Source of the DNA: Chrysomallon squamiferum
Lineage: Eukaryota; Mollusca; Gastropoda; Neomphalida; Peltospiridae
Assembly: GCA_012295275.1 (NCBI GenBank)
Contig: CM022675.1
Coordinates: forward strand, 10,396,682 to 10,460,681
Reading direction: 5' to 3'
Length of the DNA: 64,000 nt
Made by a program: the position numbers and the translations under genes. The notes below the pieces were generated by a model, which saw nothing but the letters and a program-made list of their open reading frames with translations, ran no database searches and was not told the DNA's origin. How positions within the stretch are numbered: position 1 is the stretch's first letter; the number at the start of each line of letters is the position of its first letter. This document shows positions 47,801 to 61,725 of this stretch, one piece after another.

Positions 47801-49817
47801 GAGATTCAATCAAATAAGTTAAATAAACTGAATAAAAATAATTCAGGAATTGTGAAATATTTTCATTAATGAAACCACAATATTTATCTGAACCATGTAT
47901 ATAAAAATTTATTGTTTACACTTGGAAATGAAATTAATTTTATCCAATGTATTAATATTTGGCTGTTACCATTCAAGGGAATCAACATGGAAGATTTATG
48001 CAGTTTACTGGAGAAATTAATGAACTGATGTCACAAGAAAACAAATTGTATCTTATTATACTTGACTGAATTGTTTTAGTTAATGCACATAAATCTGGCA
48101 ATCACAATAAATAATAGTTGAATCAAAAAATCAATGTAAAACTATTTCTTATAAGTGCACTTTACTTAATAACATGAATCAAAAACGCCCTGAGACAACT
48201 GCAAGTAATGTGGATTTTTTGTTGCATAAATAAGTTGAAAGAAAAATGAAAAGAAACCCAACCATTTAGAAATATATGAAATACAGTTACATACAAAGTA
48301 TACACTTTAATCTATTTCAAATTAAATAGACGAGATTTTTAAAGCAAAAAATGATGAATGGAACTTGTAAAACCATTCCTCCCATTACTAACCACTGATA
48401 TTTGACTGTGGTTTTTATTTGATTTCAAATATATTTTCTTTATCATTACAACAGACAAATATACATATAAAATAAAAAAAAAATAAAAAATGACAAACAA
48501 AAATATAAAATAATAAAAAGTAAAAAAAGTAAAATTTTACTTAAGTAAAATTAAAACAGATAAAAATCTGATTTATTCATTAATATAAGATGCTGCCATG
48601 TTACAATTAAATTATTATAAATTTAAGTTCAGTTCACACAAATTCATGTTAGAAATAAAATATTGGTATGTATTCACAATAATAATAACAATAAATAAAT
48701 AAATAAAATAAAAGTCCATATATATATATATATATATATATATGAAAAATAATAGTATTATTCCATATATTCAAATAAATTAAGATAAACTTACTTCAGA
48801 CAATACTGACTGGGCCTTTTCAGTAAACTTTGGCTTTCTGTCTACTGCTAATGACATCTGATACATGAAAAATCTAGGAGATGCAAGCACTCAGATACTG
48901 AAACCTTCCTTTATTTACTTATCTGTCTTTCTAACCACAACTCTGAACTGTTCACACAATTGAATAAATAACCAGTCACTTCTTTTAAGCTGCCATTTTG
49001 TGATAAAATACAGAAGTTACAAAAGCAAAATTTTCCTAATTTCATGTGCCTGAATACCAAACAAACCATCAATGTTTATTTCTAAACCTGGTTTGGTTAC
49101 ATGATTAAGAACATATAATAATATTAATATCATGAATTTAAAAACAATTTGGTACATGCATTCTATTCTGATTTTACATTCTGTACAATCTAGAAATACC
49201 AAAGAAATTTGTCAATTTTGTTTGCATCATAAATAAAAAAATACTTTTCTCTATTTTATTCAAATTAACAAAAATAAAAATAAAATAAATATCTATTTGT
49301 ATATAAATAAAAGTGTTTCTACAGTCATCAGTTTGACCACATGTTTATTTGACTACTTCTAAAATCTAGTTAGACTATGACCCACTGACTATAATCTCTC
49401 CACAGCTATTTATGTCTGACTCCGGTTATGACAGAAATATAATAAAACTTACTACCGCTATTATGATGAGGTATAAATATCTGACTCATAGGTATGTTTA
49501 CAAGAACTGTGGAAACCCCTTCTAGGAACTGAGGAAGACTGATCCATGAAAAATTCAGGAATAACCATACAAAAAAATCATGTATACCAGTTTCTGATCA
49601 AAATAACCACAGCACATTCTTGTGTACCTATTTCTGATAAACAAAATTTTGGAGGATCATTTGATGAATCAATAATACCTGTCAAGGTATTAAAGAAGAT
49701 CCAGTGATGAATATCCTTCTAGGAATTTAGGAATGTACCAGTTGGTGAATTCATGAAAAACCCATTCAAGAACATCATTGAAAATATTCATGAATCAGAT
49801 TCTGAATTCAGATGAAT
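44891..49817. other. convergent region: 3' UTRs of TOPBP1 and CEP70
   Basis: No coding segment was found on either strand. It contains many AATAAA-type hexamers (for example 45310-45315 on plus), so poly(A) sites cannot be assigned. Sequence up to about 47.2 kb is less repetitive and probably includes TOPBP1 3' UTR. From 47.3 kb on it is very AT-rich, with (AT)n at 48720-48742. Whether the two 3' UTRs overlap is unknown. Confidence 0.5.
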
Positions 49818-52179
49818 TCAGCAAGACAACATTTTTAGTGCACGTACTGCAGGCAACACTTGATCAACTCTTTCAATTTCTGAAGAAAAAAACAAAAAAA
49901 CATCATAAATATCTATAAAAAGATTAAATAATCAATCAACTCTGTAAACAAAAATTAATAAAGACCAACTCTTCCAATTTTTATAAAATAAAATTTTAAA
50001 AAAAAAATATTAAAAATATTAAAAATAAATCGTTTTACATAATTAATCAGCTTTATTACAGTAATTAATAATAAAATTGGAAAGGGTTATTATCTGTAAT
50101 ATATTTGAAGTTCAATGTTTGTTAAAAACAGAATATATATGAAGTTTAATCTTTGTTCAAAGCAGAATATATTTGAATTTTAATCTTTGTCAAAAAACAT
50201 GTGAAAAGCTCATATGATCTTTTTCATAATCTGTGATAACTTCAAAAATTCACAACAATATCCTGGACATTCAGTACTGATTAATTAACTATGAAATAAT
50301 TTCTTACCAATAACTGATACCTAATACATATAAATGTTTTTTGAATGTAAAAGTGAAACAGAAACAAATATGAATTATAGTAAATCTTTTTTAAACACAA
50401 ATATTTACAGAAAAAAATAAATCTATGAGCACATAATAACATTAAGGACATAGCACAGAATACAATATCTCAATTCCATTTTATATTTTAAATTATATTT
50501 GCTCTTAAAATATTATTAACGAACCTAAAATTTCCATCAGTTTCACCATGATCTGTTTAAAAGCTGGAAAGAATTGGGCATGTTCATCCAGTCTTCTGAT
50601 AACCCTAAAAATAAATCATGAAAATAATATTAAAATTCACAACTTCTATTTATAGTGTGAAAGAGGCCATCACTAAACACTTTATATTAAACCCGACTGG
50701 TATTTTTGATCTGATTTTGTGGTAAAGTTGTCTGAAAAAGGGGTGCAGTTTCAGATTAAAATAATAAAATAAAATAAAATTAATAATTAAAGAAGAGAAA
50801 TGTTATTTATTTTTAACTTTTTAAACTTTTTTTTATAATAGCCTAAAAATTAAAATCAGAAAAAGAAAAGGCAATCTAAAAAATTTTGTAACAGAAATAA
50901 CTGAAATCTTTTTGAACAAAATGCCCATTTTTTAAATTTATTATAATAGCCCTAAAAATACATCTAAAAGAAAAACAAAAACAATCTTAAAAATTTTATT
51001 TTGGAATTTTAGAACAAATTGTCTGTATTTTTAGCTACCCTATAAATTGAACAATTGAAATAAGGCAACACTATAAAATTTTATTTTACAATTTAAAAAA
51101 GAAAATAAACTTCAGCTTACCCATCTAAATCATTAGTCTGAAGAAGTTGTTGAAGTTGTTTTATAGTTGTTGTGTTGTGTGACTCACACAGGCGACCTAC
51201 AGCATCAACAACCTTGGCACAGTTGACATCTTCCGCTGCAACAACAAAATATAAATTACCTTTATTATTATTTTAATTTAAATAGTTTCAGAAGAATGAA
51301 TGAATAAATGTTTAACTTTCAAATTATATAATAAACTAGTAAATAGTATACCTTAATTTTTTCAAACTGTTTAATAAGCTAGTAAATACTGTAACTTAAT
51401 TCTTTCAAACTATATAACCAGTGGTATGAACAAATAATGAATCTATACACTTGTTTTTATTTTGTAAACCTAAGCCATTTATTTATTATTTATAACTTTT
51501 CTGAAAATCAACCTTAGATAACACAAAGCCAAGTTTTTCTTGTTATCTTTATCATTTTATAAATGCAAAATTAGACAAATATTGGCTATTGCTAGTAAAT
51601 AATATTAAATGTCAAAAAGCCAATGACTTCACATTTCTTTTACCAGTTTATAAATATAAAATAATATAAATGTCAAACATTTTACTAATAAATAATATTA
51701 AATTTCAAAAACCTGGCAACTTGTTCTTCTCTTTATCAATTTATTGATATAAAAGTTACACTTACGCAGTCCTAGGAGATTTTTCAGGGTGTGGATGACG
51801 TTGTAAACCTCTCCCAGCTTGGTGTAGACTTCATTCATTCGAGGATAGATGCCCTCAGATGCTGGCACATCAAACAGGGTCTGGAAGTGACTTATAATGT
51901 TTTCCATTTGAGTTCGACTCAGCTGTTCACTGGTGTGTCTCTGTGTCAAGATGAAATAAGATGAAAAATAAACAAATTAATAAAATAATAAAAAATAATA
52001 TTTTCTATTTTAAAAAAATAGAAAAAGAATCCCTCTTGTAAAGAAATGTAATTTAATGATAAAAAAAATTAATAAACAAAATTTGTAATAAAAAAATAAG
52101 AAGCTAAAAGAAATATGAAGATAATGTAAGTAAGTAAATAAATAATTAGAGGAAAAATCTTTTGTATTTAATTGAAATG

Positions 52180-52240
<61 letters not shown>

Positions 52241-53733
52241 TATTAATAAACAACAACAACAAAATCAGTATGAGTTTTGGCAGAATACCACTGAAAAAAC
52301 ATTAAGGTCTATTTTAAGAGCCACTCATATAAACAGATAAAATAAACTTTATAATAAATAAAAACAGTAACCTTTCTGACAGCTCCTCTCTCTTCAAATG
52401 CCAAACTGTCCAACAAGTTGACCATCTGACACACAGAGTGGTCCTCTGTGAAGTGGACTTTAGCCCAGGGAGCCAGATTGTTCACAATGGTGTTTATCAC
52501 TCTCTGCAGATCCTAGAAACACACAACAAATTAACACAATGAATGTTTATGTATTTAAACTTTTCATTATTGAGGTAGTAGATATTGGTTTTTTTTGTAT
52601 TATAATCAATGCATGTAAACACATCTGATCTGATTTCTGTTAGATTTAAACAAAACAGTGTACATTTAACGACACTCTAACGCCATCATTTTCATATTAA
52701 AATGTTTTTAACAACAATATATTATAAAATTTAATATTCATTTAATTATTTAAACAATTATTTAACATTAAAAGTTTTGAGTGAGGCACAGTTTCAGAAA
52801 TGGACTGATAAGAAATAAAACTGCACAAACCTGTAAACCAGCGATGTCTTGTTTCCAGTTTTCTAGGATTTCCAAGTCGCACTGCAGGTGCCTCTCAGAA
52901 AGGGTGTGGCGTTTTGGGTTGGGTCGTTTACTTCTGCTGTGGCTCTGAACATTCTGAACAATTTCGTGAATTCTTCTGCAAAACTGTTTTAAAATAAAGA
53001 AAGATAAAATAAAAGTTTTAACAAGAAAAGAAGATAAAAATAAAAATAAAAAAAAAATAAAAAAGGGAAACATGAAAGGGGGATAAAATAAAATTCAAAA
53101 TTTAAAAAAAATAAAGGAAAAAAACAACAGCAAAGAAATAAAAAATTAAATAAAAATTAATCAGCAAAAAAAAATATGTTACCAAATAAAGTAAAACCAA
53201 GCTTGAACTTTTGTTTTTAAAATTAAACCAATTAATGATATTACTATATCACATTATTCATTTTCTCTCTTTGCCTCTTAGATACCAAACATTTAACATT
53301 TCTGACATATAATATCAAATTATTCTTTCATTAAAAGAATACCTGTTTAACAATTATATTCACATGGCTAGGAAATATTAAATATTTTATCATGTGAAAT
53401 AAAATAATAATACAAGTACCTCTTCATACATTCCACCATTTTTCACATCATCTTTAAGATCCTGAAGATATGGAATGATTTTATTTACATCATCCAGTGA
53501 CAACTCTGTGCAGATTCCCTGAAATGTCAGATGTTTGTCTTAATTAAATTTATCACTAAATTCAAATGTATAAATGAATATTCATTTAACAACAAATAAT
53601 AATAAAATATTAAAACATATCCATCATCTGATTTCAAACATAATATTTTGTAATAATTAATTCTGAGAGAGAAAATAACTTTTGCCATTTTGTACATAGA
53701 CTTTTTATATATTAGCATTAATGTACATTCTCA

Positions 53734-53820
<87 letters not shown>

Positions 53821-54621
53821 CATTTTGTGACAGTATAAATTTAAATAAATTCATACAAATCAACAAAACCTTTAAAAACCGATGACAGCAGTCCAAGGGG
53901 AGAGAATCCAGTTCTTCTGCTCTTGTAGAATAATTTCTTCTCAGCCTGTATGGATCTTTTTGCAGTTTTTCACCTGGGATACTGAAAAGTTAACAACATA
54001 CAGAAATAATGTTGAACATTGGAATGAAAGAACTGGAGCAAGAACTTCAGGTACAAATAACACATTTTTGTACATTTGAATTGTATGAACAGAAATAATA
54101 TAACAAATGAATGAAAAAGTAAAATAAATTTAAAAAATTTTTAAAATTATAAAATAAAATAAAACAAAAAATAAATTAAAAATAAATCAAACTTACAAGG
54201 CATATAGGTCTTTTTGTATGTTTAAAGCTTCATTTTTATAAATATGTACAGGAATATTTAATACAATGTGTGTATCTTAAATGGTTTTTTTTTTTTAAAC
54301 ATTTATCTTATAAATATATTATTTAAAGCCAATCCGTTAAATGCTTGATATGGGAAAATCACAAAAAGTGTGTCAACAATTAAAAAATCATTTTAAACAA
54401 AACATTTATATTGCTTAGTATTTTTAACTGTAATTATGTATGTTTGAAATGAATGGACAGAAAATACTGTAAGTTCATCAAGAATAATAACCTAGGAAAG
54501 TATTGTAATGATGATTAATGTTAAGTTTCTTAATAAATTAAATATTTGTAAATAAATTTAGACAATTAGTATATTTACCCAACTCATTAAAACATAAATC
54601 ATTAGTGTATCATCTTTCGAA

Positions 54622-54664
<43 letters not shown>

Positions 54665-54926
54665 TCTATCCAATTTTATGAATCTTTTCAACAAACATTA
54701 ATAAAAAAATGTATTGTTCTCGAAAACAAAAACAGAATTAAAAACAACATAAAAAATATAACAATAAATAAAAGAATAAATATGTTATGAAAATGTTTAT
54801 TACAAAGCCAGAAAAATATGCCTGGTTTTTAGATAAATTTTAAAACTTTGCATATTTATTTATTATTTGTATTCATTTATAATATTGTAATCATCTTCCA
54901 TTGTCAATTTAAAAGCTTTGAATAAG

Positions 54927-54959
<33 letters not shown>

Positions 54960-56005
54960 AAGCTAGCTTTCAAACATAATTTTCTTACATTAATTGCCAC
55001 CTTTAATTAACAAAAAAGGTAGACAAATTTTGTAAAACAAAACAAAATAAAAAACTGTAAGAAAATAAAAAACAACAATTATAAACATGAATACTTACTA
55101 ACCAAAAAAATGGATTATACGAGTAAGATCTTAGACAAAAAGAAAACATGTTAAAGGCTTTTTCATTAAATTCATAACTGTTTAAAATAAAGATGCTGTT
55201 TTTAAAATACATTATTATCAGCTTTCAATTGTAACATTTTAAAACATGTATTGTTAATAAATGAAATTACCATAATGATTATTTATTTAAGCATTATTTC
55301 TCTTTTCCTAGGTTAAAGAAATTATAACAAATAAAAATTCAAGAATTTCACTTTTTTTTAAATTTTGAAATTTGAATGTTTCTCTGTACACATAATCAAA
55401 CCATCTTTCCTCCCAACAGTTTAAGTGTTTTCATTAATTTAAAAATAAATATTTACTTTTCATTCTTATTCTAATGAAAATAATAATCGCATATCTTTCT
55501 CCCTAACACTTTCAGTTTCTTTAATTAATTTAAAAAATAACTCTTTATTTTTCATTCATCTCTTCTAATGAATAGAATATGCCAAAAATAATCCTACCTG
55601 ATGTTATGTTGAGCTAAGAGCTTTTCTAACTTCTTCATCCTAAGGTCTGTTCTTCTATATTCTTTTATATCTGTTCTGTAATTACATTTTTAAAAATTAG
55701 ATTATATTGTGTTCCAGCCATATTACCTTTACATAACAGTCGATATATTATTTTTATGTAACAGTTGATACAAAAATGTATGGAAATGTTATAAGTTAAA
55801 CATTAGACACCTTAGAGTATTTACGTTTATCTGAAATTTAGTTTGCTGTAGTTGTTAATTTGTTAATATGTTTGTATTTGTGTGTGTGTGTGTATTTATA
55901 TATGTTTGCTCATATTCAACAATGTAACGTATATATGTAGTGTAGCTATATGTATGTTTGTGTGTGTGTTTCTTTATGTGTGTTTGCTTACATGCTTGGA
56001 GGTAA

Positions 56006-56045
<40 letters not shown>

Positions 56046-59000
56046 TGAGGTTATAAAACTTAAGACAGACATAACTGAGACCATTCAAGCTAGCACAGTG
56101 AGGTTTGATTCACACATACTTTATAATCAATAACTTACTTTCCTCCCAGCTCTAGTAAAAGATTTTCTTTCTCTTGTTCCAGCAAGTTCATTCGCTTCTG
56201 ACACTCGTGCAACTGTTTCTCATAGGTCTGTGAACAAAAACAACTTTACTGTTAATTTAAACCCAACAGAATAATTTTTTTAAAAATCAACAAAATAATA
56301 AAACTTCTACTGTGAAGAAAACGCCTGAAAATAGTGATTTGTAATATTTAAAATGGAGAATTGAGAAACAGACTGATCAAGAATTGTATAAAAATGAGGC
56401 CTAGACAGATATGCTGAGGATTTTGTACAAGCTGGTTATTTTATTAAATGTAATTTTCAAATGATGTTCAGTCAATGTTTTGTTTATGTGTGAGTGTATC
56501 ACTATATGAGTTCTTATGGATTTTCTAATGAAATCAAGTGAATGTTCTGTTTCTGCTGTGGTTGTTTATTAAAATCGTCCTAATCGGCTATATAGTATTT
56601 AAATAAAGCTGATCTCAATTCAAGATGAAATGTAAAAATCTGAATTTGGTACACCTAACAATATATAATTATCTATTTGTATCAAAACATTTGGAAATTT
56701 AAGTTATTTAAATGATGTTTAGTTTACCTTTATGAGTCCTTTTATGTTACTTGAGGCATCAGAATGATGAGGAAAAAACTCATCATCATAGAAGGAAGAA
56801 GATGATTGTTCTCCTTTTCTGAAAACAATTATTGATCAACTTGATTATAATAAAATAAAAGCAAAATCAGTATGATCAAGAATTATTTTGTCTGTTAAAA
56901 AATATATAGATCAAATTTATAATGAGTGTTAATTTTAAACCCTTGGGTTTAATCATTAAAAATATATTATGTACTACACACAACTGCTAATCCTAAACAC
57001 GTTTAGTGAATTTTGCTCCAAAAATCGGTGTGAAGTAAGTTTGATATGGTGTACTAAATTGTTTATGTAAGTAACATTAACACATACACATTTAAATCAG
57101 TTTAAACCTTTTTCTTAAGCAGAATAAAAATTTTGCATTTACCCTTGTTACAAAAAGCGAAGAAAAGAAACAAATTATGTGGTATAACATTAGATTTTTA
57201 TGATTATGTACTTAATGTATATATTTGTTTGTTAAATATTGGACAAACACATCTATTACACTAAATACACAGACTTACTTGTATTTTTCCAGCTCTTTCT
57301 GAAGTGAACAGACTTGTCTCTCATAGGAGTCAATTACATCCAGTAACCTGCAACAGATCTAGAGTCAGTGATCTGGACTGTGTGTGTCAAATTATCCTGA
57401 GAAGAATTAAACATAACCAAACATATCCTAGATAAACTTTAATGTGCTTATATTTGGTGAGCAAATCCATATATGAGGTAAGCGACTAAAACAAAAAATT
57501 CTGTTTATTCTAAATAGTTATGTAATACATGGTAACCAACTCATATAAAAAAAAAGCTTTCTAAAAAACATTTACATTAAGAAATGTTTTCACTCCATAA
57601 AGTTTTTCAAGTTGAACTGAGTACTGAAACTGCATGAATGTGTCTGTTTATACAGTAAACAAAACAGTCTCCTTTATAAACCACTTCATCGACAGATTAA
57701 AATACATTAAACATGTTTTGTCCAACTGATGGCAATGACTAGAACTAGCCAGTTGTGTGCATTACTGAGAAAAACAAATTCAGCACTCTGTCATGCTTTA
57801 TGCAAATTAAAATGAACTGAGAATTTAAGAATGAAGTTAGAGTTTGGAAGGTAGTTGAGTGTGATATAAAACATACTTTTCATCCATGGCACTGTGAGCT
57901 TTGGCTGTTCTCTTTCTGAACTCCTGAAAAACATGGTTCTGTCGACACTGACGCTTGTTTTCCTGCAACAACAACAAGTCAAAACATTCACTTGTTCATT
58001 TTCAATTTAAGATAATACAAGAATAAAATAAAAATAAATTTAAAAAATGAAATAAAATATATTAAAAAAAATAACAATAATAATAATAATAATAATGATT
58101 TAAAAAAAAAATTGAAAAATAATTCCTTTAAAAGAAAAGTGTATTGTCAGTTTGTTTTCTTAACTTTTATCTATGATACAATATAATCCATGCCTCCATG
58201 CATCGTCATGAACTTGTATTATTAGTGTTTATTTTATTATTAGCAAAGACTGGTAACAAATAAACTGATCATTTGGAAATATGAGAAAAATAAAAATGAA
58301 GTTCATTTTTGATTCTATTAAAAACATAATTAAACATGTCTTTTAAAAACACATTTATTTACTGGAATAAGTTTCATTCAATGCAATTCATTTTAGTTCT
58401 ATTTGCTGCATTAACCTTTATATAAATTCAGATCTAATTATAGTGTTATTTGAAACATTAAAATATCTATTGAAAAAAAAGGAATATATATATATATTTT
58501 TACATCTTCACATAGTTTATGTATTTTTCTCTGCAACATGTCAATCTGGAGATTCTTTTCTTTCAGCTGCAGTTCAAATTTTTTTTTCAGACATTCGGGT
58601 GAATCGTTCTTCTCCGAGTGCTGATTGTTTAGTAACAGCGACGAAGATTTCTCAAGTTCGTTTTCAAGTTCCTAAATCAAAATATTAAAACAGCATTGTT
58701 AATAATTATTATTACTGATGTCTCTTTAAAAGGAATTTAAAAGATATTTATATGACAAATCAAAATTTTATTATTTAAAAAAGATTGTTATTTAATTATA
58801 AATGGCTGGTATGCAGAATTAATTTAAACTTATTCATAGTTTAAAATAATGTTATTTTATTCCTCTTAGAAAACATTAGGTAAAGCATATTAAAAAGAAA
58901 ACATTTAAATTTGAAGATAGTTTAGAGACAAATTTAATAAATTCAGTTCTGGGTGTAAAATCATTCAAATACCTTCACTCTTGCTCGTGAACATTCAAGC

Positions 59001-60741
59001 ATAATTTTCAGGTCTTTGATTTTGGTTTTGTATTTATTCTGCACGGAAGCATCACTCCCTCTGAGACAAAAAAAATTAAAAATAAATAAATCATCTATTC
59101 ACAATTTTATTGAGTAATACTAATACACATAAATTATGATTTAAATAAATTCTATGTACTTTCAAAAGATTGCTCCATTTCATCTTCATGTCAGCATTTT
59201 CTTGTGACAGTTTAGCCGTAAAACAACAGACTTTAAGAACATTTAAAAGGCTAAGAACTATAGTCTTTATATACATAAAAAATCATTTACTTTTAAACAA
59301 CATAACAGAAGTTGCCATAATCCTGTGTATTGTTAAAGATTATTATCATATAACAAGTTTGTTTTATTTTTGTCTTTTTATCAAAGGTTTGTACCTGTAA
59401 CTTAAAATAGTATTAACTATTTTGATTCATCCAGACTATATTTAGACTATTTGTTTATTTCACCAAGTATACGATTAATATTATAATTTCAATTATCTTG
59501 AGATGTCCGTGCATTATTAAAATGTGAGTGTATTCAACTGATTATCCTAAATTTTAGACATGGCACCTCAGCTTTTAATAATATTAGAATGGATTAATAA
59601 CTATATATTTAGAAACTACAGGAATTGTCTTATAAAGAATTTTGAGAAAATACAGAGAAGCACTCACTGCATGAGAGAATTCAGAGTTTCTCTTAATGAT
59701 TCACTGGTTGCTAGATCAAAACAGACAACTCGATCTGTAAAAATAAAACAGATATATAAAGAGAGAGAGAGAGAGATACATATATATATATATATAGATA
59801 TAACTGTCCAGATATATAATGTTGGATAAACTGATAACTTTGTTTAACATCACATAAACAGAAAATATATCTGTCTGTTTGTAAACATGTTTACACAGAC
59901 AGACAGGTATTTTTAAAATAAAGTGAGAAATGTGTTTTGCTCACCAGTACAAAGATTGACATCCTCTGGATGTAGCAACTTCACTTTAGGAAATCCATTA
60001 CATCGAAGTCGACGGTTAACTTCTGCCCATTCTTTGACTTCACTCTGTTAATATAAATATAAATATAATTATAATTATATTGCTACTCTGACTGCATAAA
60101 TTGTTTAACATTTGGATGTGAGCACACACACATACAAATCCACAGAGTTATCATTTAACATTTGTTATGAAACATTATTTCAATATATCTATTTTGTTAT
60201 TTTCATTAATTTTTATTAATAATATTTTCAATAATAATTTTCTTCATACTACATATTACTTTGAATATCCCAAAATCATTAGCATGTGTATTAAAAAGTT
60301 CTGGATTAGCTTACTAATTAATGTTTGAATTGCACACTGAACCACAATATATTGTCCAGTATGTAACACCTTATCAAAAATCTTATCACATTAATAAATT
60401 GCACTGACTTGCAAAGGTAACAGAAATTATCTGATAGCCTGTAATGTTTTGAATGTTTTCCACCCATGATTTACATTTTTTAAACTTTTTTTTTTGTTTG
60501 TTTATTATTTAAAAATGTGGAAATGCTAATTATTATTTTGACATAATTAACTACACATATTAAAATTTGGTTTAAATATTAATGGATAAAATCATTGATA
60601 TTATCTTCTACACTGAGGTCTGAAAGAAAATGAAAATTACCTCAAATGATGTCAGCTCATTGTCTTCATCAGGAAATAGCAAAACATCAAGCAAAGGTAT
60701 TTTGGATCCTTGAACATCCTGTTATTTAAAAAAAGAAAAGA

Positions 60742-60785
<44 letters not shown>

Positions 60786-61465
60786 CAAAGGATAACAGTA
60801 GAAAAATTATCCTAATGTATTGAGCAGGAGAATCAATCCTTCAGCATTCTACGTCTTATGCTCTTGGTATAGCCAGTAAGTTGTAATACTGAATAAATCA
60901 TTTATTAAATGTCACTTTTAAAGATCAGTACACATTATAAAATATTTAGTTTCCGAATATTCTATCAAATATACTGATTTTACACTGTTTGTATTTATTA
61001 TTTTTTAAATAGTGGAATGGCTATTTGAAGTATTTCAGTTAGTCTGCTACTTTATTAAAACATTAGTTGATTTTAAATATATTAAATTGTGACTAATCTA
61101 ATGATGTTATTTTAAAATACCATGTTATATGTAAATGACAGAGTATATCATGATTACAAAAAAAATATCACTCATTGCAAACGAAAATATTTAACGTGTA
61201 ATATTTTATTAAAGTAAATAATATTAAATTCATAAAAAGTAATTTCTAATTTAATTTGAAATAAGTTAACAAGTTGAGACAAGTTTCTTGCACCACTTTG
61301 TTTTACTATTAAAATGATCATATCGAGTGCAAAAGGTTACACCAAATCATTGTAATAATACAGTACTGTACCATGTTTTTATAACATCTATATTATGGTG
61401 TAATTTTACATTATTACTTTCAAGTAATATCTTACTCTGCGACACCGTCTGCTAAAATCTGCCAT
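49818..61465 (-). CDS. CEP70: centrosomal protein of 70 kDa, complete (19 coding exons, 626 aa)
   Basis: Centrosome/basal-body protein that in vertebrates binds gamma-tubulin, organises microtubules and supports ciliogenesis. Exons in gene order: 61465-61436, 60718-60641, 60044-59945, 59734-59668, 59060-58973, 58671-58504, 57962-57877, 57347-57279, 56818-56728, 56227-56139, 55675-55598, 53981-53870, 53518-53420, 52983-52831, 52512-52372, 51940-51766, 51235-51121, 50604-50525, 49879-49818. They sum to 1881 nt in one frame, stop TGA at 49820-49818. Human CEP70 is 597 aa. After a short conserved N-terminus (EWAEVNRRLRCNGF), residues about 85-340 are coiled-coil. The C-terminal half has HFQTLFDVP, GIYPRMNEVYTKLGEV and the closing QVLPAVRALKMLS, near-identical to the vertebrate tail. 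A stretch of coil expected after exon 4 appears short (see findings). Head to head with HSPBAP1. Confidence 0.96.
50525..52983 (-). other. CEP70 conserved C-terminal domain (TPR-like), exons 14-18
   Basis: This is the most conserved part of the protein. It includes the helix FCRRIHEIVQNVQ, the segment with DHSVCQMVNLLDSLAFEE, the signature HFQTLFDVP...YPRMNEVYTKLGE, and LDEHAQFFPAFKQIM. In vertebrate CEP70 the C-terminal region holds a tetratricopeptide-like fold and helps centrosome targeting together with the coiled coils. Confidence 0.85.
52180..52236. repeat. (TAA)n microsatellite
   Basis: About 19 TAA units in the CEP70 intron between exons 15 and 16. Confidence 0.95.
53737..53813. repeat. 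(TC)n microsatellite
   Basis: 77 bp of TC on plus (GA on the CEP70 sense strand), in the intron after exon 12, about 57 bp past its donor. Confidence 0.97.
54624..54664. repeat. (TTA)n microsatellite
   Basis: About 13 TTA units in the long CEP70 intron between exons 11 and 12. A second, shorter run lies at about 54930-54957. Confidence 0.93.
56008..56041. repeat. (GT)n microsatellite
   Basis: 34 bp GT dinucleotide run in the CEP70 intron between exons 10 and 11, about 100 bp from exon 10. Confidence 0.95.
60739..60783. repeat. (AAT)n microsatellite
   Basis: About 14 AAT units just upstream (in gene sense) of CEP70 exon 2. Confidence 0.93.
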
Positions 61466-61725
61466 TGTTTTTATAACACAGAATGCTGAAAACAACAAAC
61501 GTAATTTCCTTCTCTTTATTTAGAGACCCATCATTAATAAAGTAGTACGAGTACTGTGAAATAAATATTCGTCAGCAGAAAAATGTATTAGCTTTTATTT
61601 ATGCCGTTATTTAATCAGACAATAAATATGTCAGTTATTTATATAAACCTAAGGAAAACAGATCGCTAAAAAGACGGATAAAAAATAAAACTCGATCTAA
61701 ACGAATCTCTGATTGAAGGGAGGAA
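61466..61725. promoter_or_regulatory. bidirectional promoter between CEP70 and HSPBAP1
   Basis: Only 260 bp separate the CEP70 ATG (minus, 61465) from the HSPBAP1 ATG (plus, 61726), so both 5' UTRs and core promoters must fit here. The segment is AT-rich without a clear CpG island or full consensus motifs that I can name. A possible acceptor-like TTTTCAG lies 23 nt upstream of the CEP70 ATG on the minus strand, so an extra CEP70 leader exon cannot be excluded. Confidence 0.65.

Noticed and set aside
44891-49817. A fifth gene between TOPBP1 and CEP70
   Set aside because: Short open frames here have no conserved protein content, no splice structure and biased AT-rich codons; 3' UTR and intergenic DNA explain them.
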